From contig JAGTJM010000053.1 of assembly GCA_020747015.1 (NCBI GenBank), forward strand, positions 124,001 through 188,000: a stretch of 64,000 nucleotides of DNA, written 5' to 3'. Position numbers and translations under genes: made by a program. The notes beneath the pieces were generated by a model, which did no database searches, was not told the DNA's origin, and was given only the letters and a program-made list of their open reading frames with translations. Shown in pieces: positions 22,663 to 35,558 of the stretch. Position 1 is the first letter of the stretch. Every line of letters begins with the position of its first letter. This DNA comes from Pyrenochaeta sp. MPI-SDFR-AT-0127 (taxonomy: Eukaryota > Ascomycota > Dothideomycetes > Pleosporales > Cucurbitariaceae).

Positions 22663-23512
22663 ACGGGCAAATTACTCTCTTGTTATGGACAATATATACA
22701 CCTGATTGTTATTCAAAATGGATCGCATCCAGCTATTCCGTACTGGGCTTTCTAGCGTACGATATGCTTTCATCACATCTAGTCTGCCGATAACATGTCT
22801 AATAACTACTTCTCTCTTGTCACCCAACTTTCAAGCAAAGATGTAAGTCTCGGGCTCTGATATATATCAATAACCTTTCCATCAGTTTCTAACCCATTCG
22901 TCGTCTCCGCTAGAAAAAGACGACTATTCTCAAGGTCTTGACGTTTGAATAACAGGACCAACTACTTATCATGCTCCTATGAAATACTATATCCTCATCC
23001 TGCCCACTCGCCATCATATCTCCAGTCCCCTCTCAATATCGGAACCATCGGAATGGTGCCGCAGGAAGCTATGGCCACGGCGGCATCTAGTGTACCCCTC
23101 ACTTGGGTTCATGCGCCATTGGAATCTCCCCCACTCTTACATCTCAAGCACATCCAGCCCGCCGTACGCAGTACCACATCCCTCCACTTCCACATGGATC
23201 GGCCAATCGACCCCTCCCCCATTCTGCATGTTAAGGTACACGGGAATGGTCCAACGCATCACATATCCGATAGGCGCCACCAGATTCAGCTTCACGCCCT
23301 GCATCGGACGTGCAGCCCGTTGTCACGCGTCTCGCCAGCAATAGGTGGGTAAGCATGGCGGCGGCAGTTGGCATGGTTGAATGATGACCACACATTCTAT
23401 TCTCATGTCTCTTAATACTTCTGATAAGCTGTCGGGACATCGCATATGCAACTCGTTGTGATTGTGGGACTGAAGTTCGAAGTGAAGCTCGCAGCTTTGA
23501 ATCAGTGACATC
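22663..23512 (+). promoter_or_regulatory. Intergenic region upstream of the hxnX-like gene
   Basis: About 850 bp. A TTCGAA palindrome lies at 23476-23481, 32 bp before the next ATG. A 55-codon minus-strand frame (23137-23304) was noted but not accepted. Confidence 0.3.
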
Positions 23513-25013
23513 ATGGCACCCAGCAAACCTCAAGTTATCCAACAGCAGCAACGTGATGCGTCCAGCAAGCTTAAAGTAAGCCATTTATCACAGCACTCTC
23601 GTTCTGCTGGAGACTGATTGATATGGTCAGGTCATAATCGTCGGCGCTGGCCTAGGCGGCCTGGGGGCAGCCATCAGCATTCTCCTTGCCGGCCACGACG
23701 TGCATATCCTCGAATCTGCACCTGAAATTGGTGAAATAGGCGCTGGGATCCAATGTCTCCCCAACTCCACTCGCGTACTGATATCGTGGGGCATGGAAGA
23801 GTACTTCTCTCAACATGTCACAACACCACGCCTTTGCAACATGATCGGTTGGAAGGGCAACAAAATCTCAGACATGGACTTCCACGAGTATGAAAAGGAT
23901 ACTGGAACTCCCTTCTGGGATTTCCATAGGGCAAATTTGCACATGGGTCTGCTTGAGAGGGCAGTAGAGCTTGGCGCGAAATTAACAGTCAAGGCGAGAG
24001 TGGAGGATGTGCAGTATGAAGAGGATGTGGTGAACAGCACTAAGATCGCGGTGGCTGTGTGTGCGGATGGGGCAAGATACAAAGCCGATCTTGTAGTTGG
24101 CGCAGACGGCATAAACTCCAAATGCCGTGAGATTCTTTTAGGCCACGAAGATCCTCCCCTTCTCACAGGCGACCTGGCGTACAGACTTCTCCTTAATACC
24201 TCGGACATGATGAAAGATCCAGAGCTCAGGGGCTTCGTCGAGGACCCGCAGGTCAATTACTGGATTGGACCCGACGCCCATGCAGTCAACTACGTCCTCC
24301 GCGGAGGCAAGCTGTTCAACATGGTCCTACTCGTCCCTGACGACATGCCCGCCGGTGCGAACACGCTCGCTGGCAACGTCGATGAGATGCGCGAATTGTA
24401 TAAAGACTGGGACCCTCGGATCCCCAAACTTCTCAAACTGTGCCAATCCGTCTTCAAATGGCGGCTCATGATTCGGCCAAGCCTCGATCCGACATGGTCC
24501 CATGAATCGGCCGCTTTCACAATCCTGGGGGACGCGGCACACGCGACACTACCATACCTTGCAAGCGGTGCAGGAATAAGTCTAGAAGATGGGCACGTCC
24601 TCGGCCTCTGTCTGGCAAAGTTGAAGAATAAGAGCACAGCAGAAAAGAAGCGCGCGTTAGAAGTCTACGAGCGTTGCCGCCGCGAACGCACCGAGCGCGT
24701 TGTTTCACGTGGCAATCGGCAGCAATACTTATACCACGTCCACGATGGCCCCGAGCAACGTGCACGCGATGCAAAACTCTGCGCATTTGGGGCATTCAAT
24801 GGCAAAGGCAAAATCAGCAAGGACATGTATGAAGAAGCAGGGTTGAAGATGGAGGAAGACCCGTTGGCTTGGCGATGGGGTGGTGTAGGGAGCTGGTTGC
24901 TTACGTATGTATGTGAAGAGGATGTTGAGAGGCGATGGAAGGAGTTTGAATCGGAAAGAAACATGGCATCGAATATCCGATCAAGTAATGAGAGTGTAAG
25001 AGCATTGCTGTAG
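23513..25013 (+). CDS. hxnX: Salicylate / 6-hydroxynicotinate-type FAD monooxygenase, hxnX-like
   Basis: Exons 23513-23575 and 23631-25013 encode 481 residues. The first exon is a hydrophilic leader of 21 residues; exon 2 opens directly into the Rossmann motif VIIVGAGLGGLGAA (about 22-35). ILESAPEIGEIGAGIQ, the DG motif LVVGADGINSKCR and the GD motif FTILGDAAHATLPYLASGAG complete the class A flavoprotein hydroxylase signature. Family members use NAD(P)H and O2 for decarboxylative hydroxylation of aromatic carboxylates. The bacterial 6-hydroxynicotinate 3-monooxygenase NicC and fungal HxnX are of this type, converting 6-hydroxynicotinate to 2,5-dihydroxypyridine. Following hxnV/N/M-like genes, that role is the best inference. 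Salicylate hydroxylase remains an alternative that sequence reading cannot exclude. Confidence 0.82.
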
Positions 25014-25719
25014 CTGATTGACGCGCCATTTTAGAAACCCAGGCACCTGGGTCGCTCAAGCTGGGTAAAGTTTTCCCTCATGTGCCTTCATTTTGGAAGG
25101 CTATTGAAAGCATTGAAGTCAGCATTATGTGACATATTTTATCCGCATTGTCGGTCTGCTTCACTGCACCTTTTCATCTTTGACGGATGATCTGTTTGGT
25201 GAGAATGAGTGGTGGAAAAGGCCCAGCCGAGCTCTGCGCTGACTATTCCTGCGTCCAAATCCTTCTTCACATACACCTTGCATGTAGTTCACATCATAAT
25301 TCCAATTTTGCCCGTATGCAGGGCCTGCATCATGAACGTTCCGCGCCTCAGCAAGGTTGTACCCTTGCTCAACTGACACGATATGCGCTGCGAACGCCAC
25401 GAACCCCGCCTCAGCCTTGAAAACCAGGCGCTCGGCTCTGATCATCCTCCGGCGCGATCCTGGTAGCATAACGTACCTTGTATTTTTGTTTTTTCTGCTG
25501 GACTTCACTCTATGGTTAAAAATATGTAAACCTCCCCTGTTCGCCGTTGGGCGCGTAGAGACATTGTGGAGAAGCGCGGCGTAGGTTTTTACACATGCTC
25601 ATCATGCAGCTTTGCGATGCCAGCGATCATGTAACGAAAAGAAGGTCATTAGGCATTGTTACTAAAGGTAGTAGAACATTATATCTAAAAAGTCGTCCCA
25701 AGCTCTTGTGTAGTAAATA
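25014..25719. other. Intergenic region between convergent genes
   Basis: About 700 bp between the stops of the monooxygenase and the receptor gene. No gene or RNA recognised. Confidence 0.35.
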
Positions 25720-27244
25720 CTACATTCTACTCCGTCCACTCGCGAAGCGTTTTTCTGGATTCTCGTGCGATACCAGACTTGCTTCGTCTGCGTCGCTATT
25801 GCTACGATTCACCGAATATGATTGTTTGATGATAATGCCATCGCCCTTGCCATACGCTGTGGACCCTCGTGATACAGAAGAGTCTGGTACTGTTCCCGTC
25901 CGTCGCGACCTGTCGCCGGATTTCATATTTCCGAGCTCGTTGCCGCTTCCGTAGTTCTGGTATTGCTGCCCACTGCGAGCCAATGAGCCGGATAAGATGG
26001 GGAAGAGTTTGACAAAGAGCAGTCGTAGTGTTGGTAGGCATGTGCTATACAAAGTCAGCGTCTATGGACTTTCACTCGAGCCTTTGAATACTCACCACAT
26101 GATGCCAACGCCGACCTCAATTGTACTCCAGACCGACACGTCGTAGAACTCCCAGCTTACGTTGCTTGAAGCAGCGAAATGCACCAGCGCCTGTAGGCGT
26201 AGGATACTTACGACGGTGATAAAGGTACCAACGCAGAACATCATCGCGACGCCAATCTTCTTCTTCCAGTGCATCTTCAGCCCCCACAGCTGCCAGAGCG
26301 GTATACCGAGACTCCAAAAGTCCAACACAATGCTGATGGCGGCATTCGACGATGTTATAGCATTGATATCCATGCAATGGCCCTGGTGGAGCCCGTCCCA
26401 TTTCGTCCAGAAGTAGCTGATAGGGCGGCACTGGAAAATGGCGATGAAAACATACAAGAGGCCCCATAGAACAGTAAAGACTACTGTGCCCCACAACAGG
26501 CGTTGCGCGCCCTGGCTCGGGAACACTCTGATGTAAAAGAAGATGAGAGAGAGCTTCAAGAGTGTAAGCTCGCTGAAATACAATGACGCCATGATGTAAA
26601 AGGACTGCAGCATCTTGGTGATCTCGTCGGGCCTCAGGGTCCAGATATCTTTTCCAAGACCGTTCTTGATCGTTCCAGTCACGATAATCACCGTGTTTGC
26701 CGTGCTGATTGCTAGCGTGGCGAGCATACTCCAGTCGTCAAGGCCGAGCTCGAGCCCGTCGAGCAGCTTGAAGGTAATGCGAGCGGCCACAAAGACGCCA
26801 GCAAGGATGATCATGATGTACGACAAGGCGACATAACTCGATCGGCGGTCGCGAACAGGCAATTTACAGTTCGTTGAGCTGACATTCTTCATGACTACAT
26901 GCCTGTCAATTCAAAAAGTCGATGTTCACTGAGTCGGGTATACGCACATAGCGCCTCTGGGATTGTACAATTCACGGACAGACATGGCGTGACACTCATT
27001 GTAAAGTTCTTATTTGTGCAGATGCATTGTTGGTCTGTTGGACTGCACGTCCTTGCCGCAAATGCTTTGGCAAGACATTGTTGCTGGGACAGCTTAGCGG
27101 CATGCGACGTTGAGGTCGGGTGCGAATTGTACTCACTGCACACACAGGAATCTTTGGGGTAGTATTGTTCGATTGTTGTGCGAACGAGACACAAGACAAC
27201 CAAAGTATACATAGAACAAGTAGCGTGCGCATGCGAGGGCCCAT
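25720..27244 (-). CDS. CFEM-domain, Pth11-type GPCR-like membrane protein
   Basis: Four exons (27137-27244, 26944-27092, 26096-26902, 25720-26044) encode 462 residues; two introns are very short (44 and 41 nt). An N-terminal signal peptide (MRTLLVLCILWLSCVSFA) precedes a CFEM domain with eight cysteines (VCA, QQC, RTC, QQCIC, TPC, NC, LC). A multi-span region begins YVALSYIMIILAGVFVAARI and runs to FYDVSVWSTIEVGVGIM / CTCLPTLRLLFVKLF, the conserved rhodopsin-like end of fungal Pth11 proteins. A roughly 90-residue cytoplasmic tail is Ser/Gly/Arg-rich. Pth11 in Magnaporthe senses surface cues upstream of cAMP signalling. Here the receptor sits within the catabolic cluster, convergent with the hxnX-like gene; ligand and any link to pyridines are unknown. 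Confidence 0.82.
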
Positions 27245-30200
27245 GTCGGCGATCGCGTTCGGGGGGTGCGACACCCTGCAACAGATCAGATGCGATCGAC
27301 TCGATGTTGGAAAAGCAAAGAAGCAAGACGATAGAAGCCCGAATAGAGTGATAAGTGGGGTGAAAGAACAATCGTGTACCAGCACACGGCAACCCTTGTA
27401 ATATGTTGGTTCCTTTCCAAGCCCCCGAACACGAGGGCCTAGGAGGTTTCAACAGCGGGAAACTTTATTGCATCTTGTTATGTGCTGCGTACCGATATTT
27501 GCAGGATTACCCAGAGAGCGGCGCACTACTGGTAACAGCCACGGCGAAAGGGGCCACTGCCCTGGGCGAACTATACCCTAAGTGCCGGCTTATCCCTGGT
27601 GGTGACAGGCCTAGGTTGGCGCTACATCCCGAGGTCCAGTCTAGTGAACCGTGGGCAGAATACAGGAGTACTCGCCCCGCACACGGCAGGTCCATTGAGC
27701 GACAGACATTGGCTGTGCTGCGAGTAGTGGAGGGGCAAAAGTTTATGTCGTTGTGGTCAAGGTCACAAGTCCCTTTGAGTGAATGCAGATGCAGGTGCAG
27801 CTCTGCAGGAACACGTGCGAGCCAACCTTTTGGTCACTTTTGTGGCGAACTATGCCGCTACGCATCTAAATCGGCTGATATGCAATGACTGCCAGGGCTA
27901 GACATTATTGCAATGCAAGTATACCCCAGTCAACCGATCCCCCAGACGTTGAGGCACGGCGGCATTGACCGGATCAGCGTTTTTGTTGCGTGATGGAAGT
28001 TGCAAACCCGATACTTGTTGAGAAAACGTGCCGACAGCTTGAGTAGGTAATACTCTCGCGGTCCTAGTGTGCATATCATAGATTGGCTGGTCATTCCCGT
28101 GCCGCCCACCTGGCACCTTATTCTGACGCAAGGGCTAACCCGCCCCGATCTGTAACTTCCCTCGTGTCAGAGCCCTATGTCTCATGTTTACACTAACGGG
28201 CTTGGTAAGCCACGCGAACCAACCTCCTCGTGCCGGCAAATGCTATGTGCGCATGAGGGGAGCTCCGTGCTTTGCCATTGGTGGACAGTCGTCAAAACGA
28301 CATACCGTCGCACGGGAATTAGTCGAGCTCAAGGAAACATCGGCGAAAGCACGCCGAGCTCAAGTTGGGCCTAGGTTGAGTTCGCAACGAATACGATGAT
28401 CATTTCCCCATGATCTTGACCCGCTAGACGGGGCAGGAGACCTCTTCCAGCACGGAACGAACCGTCGCGATGCTTTGGGACTCGACCGCTCTATGTGTCG
28501 ACATAGCAGCCACCAAGTGACATGCCCCACACAGATCCCAGAGCCAAAGTGGATAGTGGCTGACATTCAAAAGAGACTTGATGGCACATGCGGGAGCAGC
28601 CCACAGTCGACTGCAGTGACCTCGATAACTTTGAAAAGGACCGATCATTCGTCTGCTGAAACCCAGAGCTGCACTGCAGCAGTTGAAATGTCCGACAACT
28701 TCAGAAGAGAACAGCCATCGGCACTGGAACTCGGCACCTTCACCGACTTTCATGCATGACACTGCGAGCCACTCGCCAATTCTACGCCAGGCACATTCAG
28801 CCAGCTAAGCGACTTGTTTGTATTGGGCCAAGCAGAACCGAAAGCGCCACTGAGCGTGGCGGCGATAGCATGGAACAGCTGCCTTCTGTGTGGCGTCTAC
28901 CGGACATTTCTAGAACCCCACGCTACCTACGCAGGTCGCTTGTATACTATGTTTCTGGGGTTATTCCCCGCAGCTAATGAAAGTTTAAAGTATGTTTGGA
29001 CGGTGTATAGGCTATAGTCTTCTTATCTGCCAGCCAGTAGTGATATAAAGTTCGATGATGCAAACCTCTAACGTGTCCAAGAGGGTGGGTCTCTTTGTCC
29101 TTGATCTAGCGAGGGTAGCCAAGGTCGCGAAGGTCATATGTGGCTGCCTTTAGACTATCATTCGAAGAGTGGAAAAGTGTAACCGAACCCGCCTCCCTGT
29201 GGCGCCCAAATCCCAAAGTAAGAATCCATCGTGATGATAGAACAGGTGGATGTCCAACGAACCACTTAGTCCCTGCCAAGGTCTCACAATCGACGATGCG
29301 GACAACAATGCTGGCTCCTTGTAGCATAGTGGTATATTGTTTCTTGGTATTCTGAACACCGACGGAAATCGACCAAGATTGTTCGCACGTGGACAGCATC
29401 ACATCCCACCACAATCACCCCATCCGACTTATTCCCGCACTTAAACGAAGCTTTTATCGCTGCTCCTGCACACATCTCGTATCTGGTCTGGAGCAAATCG
29501 CCTCGACTGAATTTCAATTACAATTGTTTGGTTTGATGCGACTTTGTTCGTTGGTCTGATATTTGACCATGTCACTGGCCTAATGCGGCAATCGAGAAGT
29601 ACCTGACAAGACATAAAAACCATATCTAGCCCTCAAATGACGCGATCAAGGCGTGGATCAGCCCACTTTACAACCAAACTCTAGCCAATATTGTCTGCTT
29701 CTGTCCTTGCGTGCCCGAAGTTTCAGTTCTCATCCACAGCTTTCTCTACTGTGTTATCATACAGTCCGCGGAGCCGTAGTGGTAGCCGCTAATATCACCA
29801 TAAACCATAACGCCACTCATCGTACCGATCTCAGCTCACCAAGTGCCATTAGTAATTGTCACGCCTGCTACCGCTGCAGCCAATCCTCAACTTGAACCCC
29901 CGTCTATTGTACCAATACATTCATAACCGCCAGCTGGGTCATATTTCTACAAGCCGAATCTGTAAAAGCGCATACTAGCAGATTATAGTGGTCCTATTCG
30001 AGTGCTGTGATCGTCAGATGGGCATGTCCTAACGGATGATCCCGAGGGCGGCACATATGGTGCGATGGCTGCATGGTAGTAGTTTGTCCCTAAGACAAAT
30101 GTGACAGAAGGAGCACCTGGGCGAGTGTGTGTCTGGACTTCTAGTTTATACTATCTCAGCATGTAAGTTTCCATTTAGAGCATCGCTGAGGGAAGGCGGC

Positions 30201-30672
30201 GGGGTTGGTGTGGGTTTGCGTTATCAAATCAGATCAAAGATGAAGGTCCACGAGTCCGTCAGGAGGAAAAAGGCCATGAAAGCTATTCGCAACGATATTA
30301 TAACGCAAACATGAACATTGGCACAATCTGCCAATTAGGTGTGTGCCGTGATTCGTGGACTATGACTCAAATTATCTCGAGCAGAAGGACGACATTTTTT
30401 GTATAATCATGAATCTTCTTTTGGCCTTCTCGTGGCATTGTTTCTGCTCTCTTGTGAGTTTAATGCCAATCTCGATTGCACGACTGCGTTTCGCGCAACA
30501 GCAGGCCACTACCGCAAGTTAGTTTGCCAAGAGTAAGCTGACTGTACCACAGGACATTGTACATCAGGTCTTGTTTCTTTGAATCTTTTCTGCTTCCTGC
30601 TCCTGCTCTGATCGAAACAATAGTATCATTTTCAACGCTCGTGTCGTATCGCAATTCCGCGCAAAGCTCACC
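27245..30672. other. 3.4-kb region with no convincing gene
   Basis: Open frames here are short, overlap on both strands and have no recognisable motif. I saw no transposase, reverse transcriptase, long terminal repeat or terminal inverted repeat, and no obvious AT collapse typical of heavy RIP. It separates the hxnX/receptor block from the SDR block and may be relic sequence or hold non-coding transcripts. Confidence 0.4.
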
Positions 30673-31125
30673 ATGTCTCTTTTCAACATCCCCCTCCGTC
30701 ATGTCCCACTTCTTTTCATCGGCACCGCGATCACAGTCATGAGTACTCCGACATATTTCAATGTACCATACGGAATGAGACTCTACGGTCTTCCAGATCG
30801 TATCGCAAACTCCCCGACGGCTCATTCCTCTTTTGTGCTCTACACATCGCGCATTCAAGCAATCGGCGTTATGATCTTAGCATTCTATGCGAAGGGTAAT
30901 TACGAGGCGGTCGATACCATAGTCTCGATTTTCGGGTTCTTCGGACTGGTGGATGTGTATGTGTGTTTGAAGGAGGGTGTTCGGGACAAGGCATTATTTA
31001 GAGGGTTGTCGAGCGGGCTGGTCGCGGCATGGGGTTTGGCAGGAATGACGGCTGTAAGTTTTGAACACCTTATACGACCTGTCTTAGCCCTACATTTCGC
31101 GAAGCTGACATGATGGCAGCGATGA
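30673..31125 (+). CDS. Small DUF4267-like integral membrane protein
   Basis: Exon 30673-31053 (127 codons) probably splices at GTAAGT to a two-codon final exon at 31120-31125 (Arg-stop), giving 128 residues. Without splicing it would run on to 31113. Four hydrophobic stretches are visible: VPLLFIGTAITVM, TSRIQAIGVMILAFYA, VDTIVSIFGFFGLVDVYVCL and GLVAAWGLAGMTA. The layout and the short charged loops match the fungal DUF4267 family of small four-helix membrane proteins, often found near oxidoreductase genes. No catalytic residue is known. The Met start has a good context (CACCATGT). Function is unknown. Confidence 0.6.
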
Positions 31126-31442
31126 ATTTTGCTGGCAGATATTGTTACTCGGCTGATTTAGGCAGGTCATTGGTCAGCGGGGCGTTTTGTGGGGTGGTGC
31201 ATTAGGATTTTGATGCCTTGCTACGTCACTTAACCCTGCGTTGCTAGTTTGCAAATTCCATACTTATACTAGATCAGACGCCCGCCCCTGTCGATTGTTT
31301 TTCAAGCCCTCGAATGACAGGATCCACTTGTGGAGACGTCGCAACGTATCTCCGAGAAGCCGTCACATTTACAAGCGACTACAAAAACACGCCTAAGTGA
31401 AATACGAAAGCCTGTTCCACGATTGTCTTCAAACCATCAACC
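31126..31442 (+). promoter_or_regulatory. Upstream region of the SDR gene
   Basis: About 320 bp between two plus-strand genes; nothing further recognised. Confidence 0.3.
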
Positions 31443-32416
31443 ATGTCGCAAGATTTAGGTCAAAAGTATTTTAATAATGGTAAATTACCAATCAGATTTC
31501 TAATAGTTCACTGTGCATCTGACCAATATCAGGCATCAACTTCACGACAACGGATCGCCACGATACATATTCATTTATTTCACCCACCACAGCTGACCTA
31601 AGTGGAAAAAATGTCCTCATTACTGGCGCATCTAAGGGAGTTGGTAAAGCTACAGCGATCAGCTACGCGAGAGCTGGCGCATCCGGAATAGCAATCGCGG
31701 CTCGCTCATCTCTGGACTCTGTAGCGAAAGAAATCAAAGAAGCAGCAAAGAATGCTGGACGCTCCAATCCGAACGTTGTGATTGTCAATCTCGATGTCAC
31801 GGACCGGAATAGCGTTGAAGCGGCGACAAAAGTGGTCTCTGAAGCTTTTGATGGCCGTGTTGATATACTCATCAACAACGCTGGCTCGCTCTCTAGCTTC
31901 AAAGGTATTCCGGAAACGGATCCAGATGAGTGGTGGCGTGACTGGGAAGTCAACGTAAAAGGCATCTACCTGACCACACGCGCATTCTGGCCCTTGATAC
32001 TCAAGTCGTCGCTCAAAATCATCATCAATCTGTCCTCTATCGCCGCTGTTTACAATCCTACTCAGGGTTCGGCATATGGATCGACGAAACTTGCAATTCT
32101 GCGACTTACGGAGTGCATCAACGAGGACCATGGTGAGGGAAAAGATGGAATACTAGCAATTGCCGTACACCCAGGTGGAGTAGAGACCGAGCTTGCGCTA
32201 AAAATGCCAAAAGAAAATCACATCTACTTGGTCGATACGCCTGAGCTTGCTGGCGACACCTTACTGTGGCTAGGCAGCGAGAGAAGAGATTGGCTTGCTG
32301 GACGATATATTAGCGCTTGTTGGGACATGCAGGAATTGCAAGAGAAGAAAGGGGATATTATAAAGGGCGATTTGTTGAAGGTGCGGTTGGCGGTCAACCT
32401 GTTCCCGGAACAGTAG
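31443..32416 (+). CDS. Short-chain dehydrogenase/reductase (possible hxnW)
   Basis: Exons 31443-31479 and 31533-32416 (53-nt intron) encode 306 residues. The classical SDR signature is complete: cofactor motif TGASKGVG, NLDVTDRNS, INNAG, the catalytic Ser region IIINLSSIAAV, YGSTK (catalytic Tyr and Lys) and VHPGGVETELA. An N-terminal extension of about 40 residues precedes the first strand, and the C-terminus reads as a cytosolic tail. No Asp/Arg pattern lets me decide NAD versus NADP firmly. The A. nidulans nicotinate cluster contains an SDR, HxnW, and this is the only SDR in the window, so it is a candidate. Distance from the core genes and the very common family keep that uncertain. Confidence 0.8.
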
Positions 32417-33819
32417 AAACCCATTTGTCAAATATCACCCTTGTACAGAGTCCATGCGAGCTTCCTACATCAACCAATAATCCAAATCACTCTTCCAAAC
32501 TTGCGGAACAGTCATCACAGCTGATGGTCAGCGATCAATAAAAGCCTTCTGCATATCCGTTGTGCTCATGAGGTAGCCACACTGGCGCTAATGCACCTAT
32601 AAATGGGTTCGGTTTCCTTCCTCTACATCAATTGCCGGGTGATGTGTCACGGCAATGAAAAGGCAACACATGGTAGAGACATAAAATGGAGGTAACGGAT
32701 GACCCCGGTGCCAATATGTGCCTGCTGGCCAGTCACAAGTCATGAATAACATTTCGGTGAAACGTATTGAAAGACAGCAATGTTTTCAGGCGGCAGGACA
32801 CAATTTAGTCATAATCTATGACTACAAAACATGCCTTCGAAAGTTTCCACATGACGATCAACCAAAACTGCGCAGGCTTGTTGGTTGTAGGAGCCTGGGG
32901 CCGGAACGAAAGATACCGTGCTGCCATCACCAATATCTCTTCGTCATCTTTGCTTAGCGCCAAAATGTCGAAGGGTATCTGTAAATTCATCGCTGTGCAA
33001 AACAGGCTGAGTGCGACTGACAATGTTAATTCTGAATGCATATGATCGTCCTAGGGAATTACTGCGAGCTATAGTACCCTGCAGAAGCAGCCGTACATAC
33101 TACTGGACGTGGTGGAACTAGCCAAGGCAACACGTGGGACGGCCCGCTCATCGTTCCTTCATTTATGATATCATACCCTAGCTTATCTCAAACTACACCA
33201 CTAGTCAACTCAAGGATCACTTTACCTAAAAGTGATGATAAAATATAATCATTCGGATTACGATGAACCAGGTTCCCCTCAATCGCGGCATGTCAGATTC
33301 CAGCTGTGCGATACAGCCAGGAAAGAATTGTCTGGGGAACGATATCTTCGGCAAATGGCTGCAGTGTGTGCTGTTGTACAACCAAAAAAAGTTAAAATCA
33401 TGATTTCAACAGAAATCTATGGTCAGGACCCCTACAGGTGGTGCATTAGCCAACACAACAAGGGTCACACGAAGTACACTATTGACAAGTACAAGTTCTC
33501 CGGTTAATAGATGGGCGTCGCATTGCATTGAGAGGAGACTCCCCGCTTGTTGTCTCGCGCCCTGTGCAGGTGGTGTGGAGCAACAAGCTACCAATACCGA
33601 CATCCTGCCCTACACCTTACCACTATGCTGGGTGCAATAGAGCACTCGTTTGAACGAAACCCTTCCAAAACCGTGCCAAAAGCATGTGACTGCTAACAGT
33701 GCAGCATCTTGTATGCAGATGTGCTGAGGTAGCTTTCCTATAAGATTGCATTGCGCAGGCGACCCCGCAGGAAACCACTCAAACGGCCATTTTACCTCTA
33801 GTCCACTTTTCAACACGAA
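32417..33819 (+). other. 1.4-kb intergenic region
   Basis: No convincing frame. Short AT-rich stretches and a CCTATAAATGG TATA-like string near 32597 are present, but no gene starts close behind it. Confidence 0.35.
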
Positions 33820-35558
33820 ATGACTCTGATTTTGCAGCTGTACGTTGCGAGATGGTGGCTCTTGTCTATTGTACTTGGGTTCTTCGTTATGATTAAGTAC
33901 CAAAAGTACCGGCGACTGCAAGCCTTTCCTGGTCCATTTAGCACTGGTTGGTCTGAGCTGTGGCACGCTCGCACAGTCATGAGCAACCACTGCCATCTTA
34001 AATACAAAGAAGTTAATGATAATTATGGTGCGTCTAACAGTGACTAGCGCTGGCAACACTGGAGTTGCTTGCTCATGCGGATATATTTGTGTAGCGATGG
34101 AAAGGAGGCTGATCTGTTGCGTAGGACGTATTGCCCGGATTGGGCCGAACGAGTTGATCACATCTTCACCCGAACTTCTCGTACATATGAGTTCAGTGCG
34201 CTCAGCATACACACGTTCAACATGGTACAATTCGGCGACGCGTGTGAGGCCTGGCAAAGATCATTTGTTTAGCGAGCTTGATGAAGCGAAGCACACCAAG
34301 AGGCGCCAACAGATGGCACCTGGGGTGAGTCGTCAGGACTCCCAAGTCCCATCTAGATTCTAAAGTTATATACAGTACTCCGGAAAAGAGAATCTCGCCC
34401 TCGAGGCTGACATAGATGCACGTGTACAAGAGTTGATGGGCCTGATCCGGACCAGATACCTCTCCACGGCCGGGCGATCTAGTCCTGTTGATATCGGGAA
34501 GAAAGTCCAGTACTTCACTCTCGATGTCATTAGTGCGGTTGGTTTCGGTGAACCAATTGGAGATCTCAAGGCTGATGCTGACCTTAACGATTATCTCAAG
34601 GCCGTTGAAGAAGGCCTTACGATGATGGCACTCTCTGGTGCTTTGGGACTTACACGATTCCTACAGCAGCCGATATTTTCTCGCTTGCTTGGGCCAAAAG
34701 AGACTGACAAGGGGGGCATGGGCAGAATGATGTTGACTGCTCGCAAGCTCATTGATTCTCGCCTCACGAAGCCAACTCAAGGCTGATCTGATATGCTCGC
34801 TTCGTTCATAAATCATGGCCTTACGAGAGAAGATCTGCTTACAGAATCGCTTCTCCAAATTGTTGCAGGTTCCGACACTACTGCGACCTCAATTCGCTCA
34901 ACCATGTTGTACCTAATTACGCACCCACAAGTTTACATGAAACTCCGAATGGAGATTGACGACGCCGTGACCTCAGGCAAAGTCAACGTCACTGCTGGCA
35001 TTGTATCTGATGTTACCCTGAAGACTTTACCATACTTGCAAGCTGTGGTTAGAGAAGGCCTTCGCATTCACCCACCTGTCACCAACGTTGCCCCAAAGAA
35101 GGTACCTCAGGGCGGAGACACAGTAGTCATTGACGGTAAACGATTCTTTCTTCCTGGAGGCACCGATATCAGCTACAGTGTTTGGAGTGTTCATCATGAC
35201 CGTGAGATGTTTGGTGAGGATGCAGATTATTTTCGTCCTGAGCGTTGGCTTCTCGACGAAGAAAACCATCGAGAACGTTTGAATGCCATGAGGCGAACAA
35301 CAGAGTTGATATTCGGCTACGGAAAGTATCAATGCCTTGGGAAGCCCATTGCATGGATGGAAATCACCAAGGTATTGTTTGAGGTTTGTTGCGCCCACTG
35401 CAATTCCCCCACAGTGCTGACAAATGTTGTAGTTCATTCGTCATTTCGACTGGGCTCTTGCAGCTCCAGAGAAGCCTTGGAAGTCACTGAACTACTTTGG
35501 CCTCTTCATGCAGAATGAGATGTGGGTAACAGTCACTGAGCGCAATCACCTGTTGTAA
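33820..35558 (+). pseudogene. Cytochrome P450 (pisatin-demethylase-like) with one in-frame TGA
   Basis: Exons 33820-34027, 34125-34324, 34376-35383 and 35433-35558 give 513 codons. This is full P450 length, with a membrane anchor at residues about 8-24. Family motifs are intact: AGSDTTAT (I-helix oxygen-binding Thr), EGLR (ExxR), PERW and the haem-loop FGYGKYQCLGKP. However TGA at 34784-34786 (codon 273) interrupts exon 3, and the same frame resumes at once with SDMLASFINHGL. No GT-AG pair can remove it. A CGA-to-TGA transition would explain it. So this is a recently disabled gene, a strain polymorphism or a sequencing error; stop-codon readthrough is less likely. If expressed intact it would be an ER-bound monooxygenase. 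Confidence 0.82.

Noticed and set aside
23137..23304. 55-codon minus-strand frame with protein-like composition between the hxnM- and hxnX-like genes
   Set aside because: Starts with ATG but a stop lies just upstream, I could not find a credible preceding exon, and no family was recognised.
27403..27888. 161-codon plus-strand frame
   Set aside because: No motif, overlapping antisense frames and no splice partners; probably chance.
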